From the NCBI GenBank assembly GCA_943787265.1, contig CALSLT010000038.1, positions 38,466 through 102,465 of the forward strand: DNA of 64,000 bases. The letters run 5' to 3'. The notes beneath the pieces were generated by a model, which did not search any database, had not been told where the DNA came from, and saw only the letters and a list, made by a program, of their open reading frames with translations. Of this stretch, positions 58,543 through 64,000 are shown in pieces. The DNA comes from an uncultured Planctomycetaceae bacterium. GTDB taxonomy: Bacteria > Planctomycetota > Planctomycetia > Planctomycetales > Planctomycetaceae. The position numbers and the translations under genes are program-made. Positions within the stretch are counted from its first letter, which is position 1; each line of letters begins with the position of its first letter.

Positions 58543-60546
58543 TCATTTTTCGATGATGCCCAGTTCTGAAATCGATGCCCACGGGCCACCGTTCACTTCT
58601 GAGAGAATTCGGACCAGAACGTATCGACCGGTTACTGGCTTCCAGGTCGCTTGCTGTGCCGTCTTCAGTTTTCGGAATGTGGTTGTCGCAACGCTATCGC
58701 CAAATTCTTTGTCCGAGTTACCGACGAAGAATTCGCACTTGGCGAGAGCTCCATTCCAGCCGCCGTCCTGCCTCGCGAGATAGCGAACGCCGCTTACCGA
58801 TAGAGCATTGCCCAGATCAATGACCAGCTCGTGAGGATGTTTATCGACTTCCGGCGAAAAGCTGGTGTGCCAGTGTGTTCGAGGATCGCCGTCGATTGCG
58901 TTGATGGCTCGTTTCTGATTGCCGTCAGACTCGCTGGTCACGCGAGCGATTTTCAATTTCTTCCGGTCAAGCAATCCTTCGGTCGGAATCGAGTTTACCT
59001 TTCCTCTTTTGGGGAGCGGTTTGTTGCCGTACTTGGCCCGTCGATCTCGTTCGTGGATGTCGCGGTCGAAGAACGTTCCTGTTTCGGCCTCTTCATGAGC
59101 ATCGGCGGCGAGCAGTCGCAACTGAGTGAGAATCTCCGGGTGATCTTTCGCAACGTTCTTTTCCTCGCTCAGGTCGTTGTTCAGGTTGTAGAGTTCCCAT
59201 GCTCGCTTTGTTCCTGGCTGAACCGCCTTCCAGTTTTCCATTCTGATGGCGACCTGACTGCCGATTTCCCAATAGAGGTACTCGTGGGAAGTCTGTTTTC
59301 GTCCGGCTGCTTCTTCGCCAATCAATTCGGGCAGAATCGACATCCCGTCAACATCGTCGGGAGTCTTGGCACCGGCCAGTTCTGCGACCGTGGGCAGGAC
59401 GTCAGGAAAGTACCAGAGCAGGTCGCTGACCTGTCCCGGCTGAATCTTCCCCGGCCAGCGCACCGTCATGGGAATTCGCAGGCCACCTTCGTACAGAGTT
59501 CCCTTTGTGCCGCGAAACTCAACGCCGGTCGTCGGGTTGACGTTCGCACCGTGGAATCCGCGAGGGTGGTCTTTGTCTTTGAAGTAGTCGTTTCCGCCGT
59601 TGTCGCCGCAGAAGAAGACGATCGTGTTTTCGTCAAGCGACAGCTCCTTCAGTAGATCGATGACTTCGCCCACCTGCTGGTCGACCATCGTCACCATCGC
59701 GGCGTAACGTTTTGCCTGTTCGGGCCAGTCTTTGTCTTTGTAGATCGCCCAGGCCGGATCTGAGTCAGGAATGTCGAAGATGCCGTGCGGCGGCGTGATG
59801 GGCATGTAACAGAAGAAAGGCTGATCTTTGTTGTCTCGGATGAATTCCTTTGCTTCGTCGACGATGACGTAGTGCGAGTATGTCTCGCCGTCGCTGCCGC
59901 CGCGGTTGTTCTTCAGTGGGACTTCCTCGCTGTTTCGCACGATGTACGGCGGGTAATAGCTGTGAGCGTGAACCTGGTCGTAGTAACCCAGGAAGATGTC
60001 GAAGCCATGTTTCTCAGGCACGCCGGTTGAGCCGCGGCCTCCACATCCCCACTTGCCAAATCCACCGGTTGCGTAGCCGGCATCTTTCAGAATTGAGGCA
60101 ATCGTTTCCTCACCGGCCCGCATCGGAGTTCCGCCGTCGTTCTTACGGACTGACGTATGCCCGCTGTGTTTTCCAGACATCAGACAGCAACGAGTCGGTG
60201 CGCAAACTGAAGAACCTGCCAACGCCTGCGTAAACCGAATCCCTTCGCGAGTCATCTGGTCAATGCGAGGCGTCTGAATGTTGGGATTGCCCATGCACGA
60301 CAATTCAAAATATCCCAACTCGTCTGCCATGATGTAAACGACATTCGGTCGGGATGTCGGCTTTGCGGAAAAGGCCTCTTCAGAGCATGCTTGCAGAAAT
60401 GATATTGCTAAAGCTGAAATCGCAAACGCAACCGTTCGATTTGGCGAACGAGGCCGGAACGCCTTGGACGGAGAGTCCGTCAACAGAGTGCTGACCGGTG
60501 TTTCATTCTTAAATGCACGTCTCGTGACTTCTCTTGATCGCCGCAT
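58543..60546 (-). CDS. Secreted sulfatase with discoidin (F5/8 C) domain
   Basis: A 667-aa arylsulfatase-type enzyme. Signal-type hydrophobic helix at about 39-53. The sulfatase metal site begins MADELGYFELS, with Glu in place of the second Asp of the usual ADDxG, then TPRIDQMTREG; the formylglycine Cys is 115 in CAPTR (classical C-x-P-x-R). FFCGDNGGNDYF and HGANVNPTTG are typical of the cerebroside/arylsulfatase A-like group. After about 520 come the strands of an F5/8 C (discoidin) domain: AINAIDGDPRTHWHTSF, HELVIDLGNALSVSGVRYL and GRYVLVRILSEVNGGPWASI. It should bind a glycan and remove its sulfate. Convergent with the acidic-linker gene; a maturase is not in the window. Confidence 0.93.
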   Translation of the reverse strand: MRRSREVTRRAFKNETPVSTLLTDSPSKAFRPRSPNRTVAFAISALAISFLQACSEEAFSAKPTSRPNVVYIMADELGYFELSCMGNPNIQTPRIDQMTREGIRFTQALAGSSVCAPTRCCLMSGKHSGHTSVRKNDGGTPMRAGEETIASILKDAGYATGGFGKWGCGGRGSTGVPEKHGFDIFLGYYDQVHAHSYYPPYIVRNSEEVPLKNNRGGSDGETYSHYVIVDEAKEFIRDNKDQPFFCYMPITPPHGIFDIPDSDPAWAIYKDKDWPEQAKRYAAMVTMVDQQVGEVIDLLKELSLDENTIVFFCGDNGGNDYFKDKDHPRGFHGANVNPTTGVEFRGTKGTLYEGGLRIPMTVRWPGKIQPGQVSDLLWYFPDVLPTVAELAGAKTPDDVDGMSILPELIGEEAAGRKQTSHEYLYWEIGSQVAIRMENWKAVQPGTKRAWELYNLNNDLSEEKNVAKDHPEILTQLRLLAADAHEEAETGTFFDRDIHERDRRAKYGNKPLPKRGKVNSIPTEGLLDRKKLKIARVTSESDGNQKRAINAIDGDPRTHWHTSFSPEVDKHPHELVIDLGNALSVSGVRYLARQDGGWNGALAKCEFFVGNSDKEFGDSVATTTFRKLKTAQQATWKPVTGRYVLVRILSEVNGGPWASISELGIIEK

Positions 60547-60655
60547 TGTTTTCTCCGGAACTGAGCTGCTTCAGTGACGGAGTAACTCTACAACGCATCG
60601 CGTTAACCAGCCACCTGCTGGAGCGAGGTCTTGAATCCACGACGAGGTTCTGTTG

Positions 60656-62143
60656 CTACAGCTTACGGATTTGCAGCTTGACGCCGGCGGCGGTGACGAT
60701 CCAGATGCCGCGGTCCGAGACTGGTTCTGCCGACGCATGGATCGTGCCAGATGGGAAGGCAATTTCTGATATGCCGATTCGAAACCGCGGCGGGTTGGCC
60801 TCGACGATCACGCTTTCGACGGGAGCTTCGGGCTTAATACGAGGGGTGAGGCGCCAGACGTTCTGGTCGCCGACTCTCATTCCCGTCAGAACGTAGTCTC
60901 CGTACCACTCGGCGAGCTGTTTGACGAGTGTTTGCCTTGTTTTGTCTCCGTTTGATCTGGCACCGACAAGGCTGTCGAGTTCCAGCAGGCAACGACTGAC
61001 CAGTTCGATCTGTTCTGGCGAGTTGTAGTCTTCGGGCTTCTGATCTTTTTTCCAGGCGTCAGGATTCCAGAGCAAAAAGGCGTCGGCTCCGCACAGGCCG
61101 GCGTGCAGGATGACCTCCTGGTAGAGGTCGGAATCTCGGACGAGGCTGCCGCCGAATCGCTTGTACGAAATCCACGGCCAGACCGGCACGTCAGAAGACA
61201 GTACCGACGTTCTCATCCGGTTGACGGCTAAGCGGAATCCGTTGAACGCAGTCTGCTCGTAACGCGGGCCGATGCGTCGTGTTCTGAATTCTCCGTCAAC
61301 GAACGTGTTGAACTTCAACGATGAAATTCCGCCGTAAAGATTCAGCGACTGATGCGTTCCGACGTGTTTGCCCGGCCCGAACTCGCTGTGCTGCTGGCCG
61401 TTGACGTCGGGGCATCGCCACTCGGACGAGTTATAAAAACATTCCCAGTTCGACATTTTCAAATTGGGAAAGTGCTTGCGGACTGGGACGAAGACTGCCC
61501 GGCTGTTGTAGTCCGAGGTTCGTTCGGCCATGCGCGCGTTCCATTTGCGAAAGTCTGTGCTTGCTCGCCAGCTTAGAACGGACTTTAAGTCACTGATGCC
61601 AGCCTGCTTGGCCACTTGGTCAAAGCGAGGGTCTGCCATGATGGCTTCGGCTCGGCCCTTCTTGCCCAGCGACCAGTTTTTGAGGCCGACTTCGTGGTCA
61701 AGAATTAGGGCGTCAACGTGTCCGCCCTGAGCTTTGAATTCGCGGAAGTATTTGTCGAATCGTTCGGCAACTCGATTCACACCGTTGTCCCACCAGACGC
61801 CTGGAGTCTTTGTCAGTCCTCCGTCGGCCGTTCGACAAGCGTCTTTCGGATGCCACGGCAAATCACGATGAGCGTCCCAACTGAAAATGACTCGGTGCCC
61901 CGCCGGCATTGCGTTTACGGCGGCGACGGCTTTGGATGGATCGGCAAGGTCACGACCATTCATCATCCAGTAGAACGGGATGATGTTTGAGTGCCCGTCG
62001 GGATTCGGTCGCCATGAATAGGCGACGAAGGGTTTGCATGGCTGCTCGGGCCGGGCAGACGTCACGGAATTCAAGGTAAAGGTGCTCACGATGAAGAGCA
62101 GCAACGTCGTCGTTAACCAGCGCCGCTTCGTGAGATTTTTCAC
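60656..62143 (-). CDS. Secreted TIM-barrel-like protein with D-x-E motif
   Basis: A 495-aa exported protein. A hydrophobic helix (WLTTTLLLFIVSTFTL) is near the start, then an Ala-Arg-Pro cleavage region. The body reads as alternating helices and strands of a TIM barrel: IPFYWMMNGRDL, HRVIFSWDAHRDLPW, ALILDHEVGLKNW, LKMSNWECFYNSSEW and ADAFLLWNPDAW. The D-x-E in ILDHEVG resembles the catalytic pair of GH56-type hyaluronidases, and the DAFLLW strand is also of that kind, but I call it only tentatively. The start GTG 62143 lies inside repeat copy B. Upstream codons belong to repeats, so a longer frame is not a real start. It sits downstream of the permease gene. Confidence 0.62.
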   Translation of the reverse strand: MKNLTKRRWLTTTLLLFIVSTFTLNSVTSARPEQPCKPFVAYSWRPNPDGHSNIIPFYWMMNGRDLADPSKAVAAVNAMPAGHRVIFSWDAHRDLPWHPKDACRTADGGLTKTPGVWWDNGVNRVAERFDKYFREFKAQGGHVDALILDHEVGLKNWSLGKKGRAEAIMADPRFDQVAKQAGISDLKSVLSWRASTDFRKWNARMAERTSDYNSRAVFVPVRKHFPNLKMSNWECFYNSSEWRCPDVNGQQHSEFGPGKHVGTHQSLNLYGGISSLKFNTFVDGEFRTRRIGPRYEQTAFNGFRLAVNRMRTSVLSSDVPVWPWISYKRFGGSLVRDSDLYQEVILHAGLCGADAFLLWNPDAWKKDQKPEDYNSPEQIELVSRCLLELDSLVGARSNGDKTRQTLVKQLAEWYGDYVLTGMRVGDQNVWRLTPRIKPEAPVESVIVEANPPRFRIGISEIAFPSGTIHASAEPVSDRGIWIVTAAGVKLQIRKL

Positions 62144-62186
62144 CTCTCCCTTTGGGAGAGGTCGGCCTCTCAGGGCCGGGAGAGGG
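62140..62186 (-). repeat. REP-like double-hairpin element, copy B (inverted)
   Basis: 47 bases: the reverse complement of copy A, with CGGCC-CTGAGA-GGCCG identical to A, and a 9-bp stem ACCTCTCCC / GGGAGAGGT with a three-base loop in place of the 11-bp stem. Its end supplies the GTG of the downstream hydrolase-like gene. Confidence 0.9.
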
Positions 62187-62237
62187 TTTGCAGATCGTCC
62201 TGAACAAGATGCCTGTCGTTTGACTTGTGTTCCGACC

Positions 62238-62287
62238 CCCTCACCCGCGGCTGAGACCGCGACCTCTCCCCCAGGGGGGAGAGGTGA
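62238..62287 (+). repeat. REP-like double-hairpin element, copy C
   Basis: 50 bases, in the orientation of copy A and inverted to copy B. The first stem reads CGCGG-CTGAGA-CCGCG and the second ACCTCTCCCCC / GGGGGAGAGGT. Compared with A both stems are changed on both sides so that pairing is kept; the loop CTGAGA is unchanged. Confidence 0.9.
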
Positions 62288-62327
62288 CTTGTTTGAGAGA
62301 CGCATTGTTGAAGGTAGGCGTCGCCAG

Positions 62328-64000
62328 CTATTCATACCGTAAAGCCTCCATCGGGTGGATTCGCAAAGCTCGCCGAGCGGGGATGTAACACGCCAGAAAA
62401 CCAGTCAACGCCAGTACGACGGACACGCCGACAAGCGTAGGCAGGTCGAGCGGTTCGATTCCGTAAAGCATGCTGGCCAGCAATTGCCCACCGGCAGCCG
62501 CGAGGCCCAGTCCGATCACGATGCCAACAAAACAAAGCTTCATGCCGCTGACGATGATCATTTTCAACACGTCGCCGGATTGCGCACCGAGTGCCATGCG
62601 GACACCGATTTCGTGAGTTCGCTGGCTGACTCCGTAGGACATCACTCCGTAGATTCCGACAGTGGCCAGTAGCAGGGCCAGTCCGGCGAAGAGGCTCATC
62701 AGCAACGTGCGGAAGCGATGCTGCCCAGCCGTGACGTCCAGCAGTCGCCCCATCGAGTCGACGTTGCCGAGGATGCGTCCCGAACTGCCGTTGCCCTCGA
62801 TCGCGAAGCGGATGGCGTTGATCGATTCGACCGGTTTTTCGCGAGTTCGAATCAAGAACGGAATGACCGTTTCGCCTCCGCCAAAGAACCGTGGATTCTT
62901 CTGCCGGTAGCAGGTGAAGACTTCAGGCTGAACTTCGGCTTCCGTGCTGAATGTTCTGACGTCCCCGACGATGCCGACGATTTCTCGTTTCGGCTGATTC
63001 ATGATTGGAAATGCGGGGTGCCCAGTGATGATTTTCTGCCCGACGGGATCACGGTTGGGGAAGTATCGCTTCGCAACCGTTTCGTTGATCATGACAACCG
63101 GCGGAGCTTCCAGGTTGTCGTCTTCAGTCAGCAGTCGACCACTTAGCAACGGTATGCCGAGTGTCTCAAAATACTCCGGCGAGATCGCCCGGCCATCGAT
63201 CGTTGGCAGCTCGCTGACCGGTACTTCCGGCTGCCCATCAATATGAAGCACCCAGTTGGCACCGCTTCGTCGTGTGCCCAGTTCACCGATGACGGCGGCA
63301 GATTCCACTCCGGGTACGGCGATGACCTTGTCGACGATCTGCCGAATCAGTTGGTGGCGGTTTCCGTCGTACATTCGCAACGCCACATCCGGGTCGATGG
63401 TTGCGGTCATGACGTGGGAGGCAGTGAAGCCAAGGTCAATGTCCATGACTCGGCGAAAACTCTGAACGGTCAGTCCGGCCCAAACGACCAGCAGCATGGC
63501 CATCGAAACTTCCGACACGAGCAGGAAATTGCGAACCCGGTGTCGCCCGGCTGAGTCCGTCGATCCTCGGCCTTCTTCCTTCAGCGCTTCGTTCAGGTTG
63601 AGACGCGAAGCCTGCAGCGCCGGAGCCAACCCGAACAGAACGCTCGTCGACACGGAAACCAGCAGCGTGAATCCCAGCACGAATGGATCCAGTTCGACAC
63701 CGTCGAAACGGTCAACGCGGAATTCTTTGATGCCTCCGCCCGAGCTGGTCGTCATGGCCGGAAGCAGGTTGATTCCGACATGGGCGACGCCGATGCCGAG
63801 CACCGCTCCGAAGATGGCGAGCAGAAGTCCCTCAGTCAGCAACTGGCGGATAACTCGGACCCGCCCGGCTCCGAGTGAAATCCGCACGGCAATTTCTTTC
63901 CGCCTCGACGCGGCACGAGCCAGCAGAAGATTCGCGACGTTGGCACACGCGATGAGCAGCACGACGCCGACCGTCGCCATCAGCAAAAGCAAAGCCGACT
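62328..64000 (-). CDS. MacB/FtsX-type ABC permease, 5' end outside window
   Basis: Partial: 557 codons of the C-terminal part, open to the window edge at 64000. The usual ADOP/MacB-type permease of about 800 aa would begin further right. It has the FtsX helix set: LIACANVANLLLARAASRRKEIAVRISLGAGR (coupling-helix region), a helix near GLLLAIFGAVLGIGV, a long MacB-type periplasmic domain (VESAAVIGEL ... REIVGIVGDVRTF) and the last three helices with a second coupling-helix block VSQRTHEIGVRMALGAQSGDVLKMI. Proteins of this type are permease parts of tripartite export or lipoprotein-type ABC systems. No ATPase partner is visible in the window. The last codons end 184 bases before the hydrolase-like gene's GTG. 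Confidence 0.9.
   Translation of the reverse strand, partial: SALLLLMATVGVVLLIACANVANLLLARAASRRKEIAVRISLGAGRVRVIRQLLTEGLLLAIFGAVLGIGVAHVGINLLPAMTTSSGGGIKEFRVDRFDGVELDPFVLGFTLLVSVSTSVLFGLAPALQASRLNLNEALKEEGRGSTDSAGRHRVRNFLLVSEVSMAMLLVVWAGLTVQSFRRVMDIDLGFTASHVMTATIDPDVALRMYDGNRHQLIRQIVDKVIAVPGVESAAVIGELGTRRSGANWVLHIDGQPEVPVSELPTIDGRAISPEYFETLGIPLLSGRLLTEDDNLEAPPVVMINETVAKRYFPNRDPVGQKIITGHPAFPIMNQPKREIVGIVGDVRTFSTEAEVQPEVFTCYRQKNPRFFGGGETVIPFLIRTREKPVESINAIRFAIEGNGSSGRILGNVDSMGRLLDVTAGQHRFRTLLMSLFAGLALLLATVGIYGVMSYGVSQRTHEIGVRMALGAQSGDVLKMIIVSGMKLCFVGIVIGLGLAAAGGQLLASMLYGIEPLDLPTLVGVSVVLALTGFLACYIPARRALRIHPMEALRYE

Noticed and set aside
1..64000. Prophage, transposon, CRISPR or RNA genes
   Set aside because: No transposase, integrase, phage structural gene, CRISPR repeat array, tRNA or rRNA was recognised; only short palindromic repeats were found.

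Overview
This window comes from a planctomycete chromosome (phylum Planctomycetota, probably order Planctomycetales). The evidence is the set of families found together: two formylglycine-type sulfatases, a DUF1559 pseudopilin-like protein with a lipoprotein partner, a DUF1592-type cytochrome protein next to a DUF1552 protein, DUF2617 and DUF1990 proteins, Hanks-type Ser/Thr kinases with planctomycete-style extra domains, and several secreted or lipid-anchored proteins. Genes are loosely packed on both strands with few long operons. I see no rRNA, tRNA, CRISPR array, prophage or transposase gene, so this looks like ordinary chromosome rather than a mobile island.

Layout. 0-7 kb: hydroxyacid dehydrogenase, CE1-type esterase, small C-x5-R phosphatase, two lipoproteins ending at a strong terminator, M20 peptidase and a sulfatase. 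7-13 kb: GTP-dependent PEP carboxykinase, an M28 glutaminyl-cyclase-like gene broken by a frameshift, DUF1990, an SGNH-like protein, and an MFS transporter gene broken by two frameshifts. 13-18.5 kb: MMPL transporter, fatty-acid desaturase with a striking tandem-repeat operator upstream, and a lone CbiO-like ATPase. 18.7-23.8 kb: DUF1559 plus lipoprotein, a polytopic membrane protein, an ATP-grasp protein and a ClpP-like protein. 23.9-31.7 kb is a signalling cluster: kinase-LamG, FHA-GAF-SpoIIE phosphatase, membrane kinase, and TPR protein. 31.9-37.3 kb: class II (B12-dependent) ribonucleotide reductase followed by about 2 kb of mostly non-coding, hairpin-rich DNA with one small membrane protein, then DUF2617. 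37.7-45.5 kb: DUF1592 and DUF1552 pair, a secreted LolA-fold-like protein, endonuclease III, DUF309 and a LON-domain protein. 45.6-51.3 kb is a four-gene operon: M81 metallopeptidase, Gfo/Idh/MocA oxidoreductase, nucleoside-symporter-like MFS, DUF3604 PHP-type protein. 51.4-58.4 kb: membrane class III cyclase, an unrecognised protein, a GAF-HlyD fusion, and a secreted acidic-linker protein. 58.5-64 kb: sulfatase with discoidin domain, a secreted TIM-barrel-like hydrolase candidate, and a MacB/FtsX-type permease cut by the window edge.

The genes together suggest a heterotroph that degrades sulfated polysaccharides and other polymers, makes glucose from C4 acids (PEP carboxykinase) and carries much phosphorylation-based signalling. 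Non-genic signals worth most attention are four TGAC-type boxes at exact 11-bp spacing upstream of the desaturase, a REP-like repeat family present three times whose two stems show compensatory base changes between copies, and the hairpin-rich leader region of the ribonucleotide reductase. Three +1 frameshifts, all in short homopolymers within 3.4 kb, need checking against raw reads before the two affected genes are called pseudogenes.
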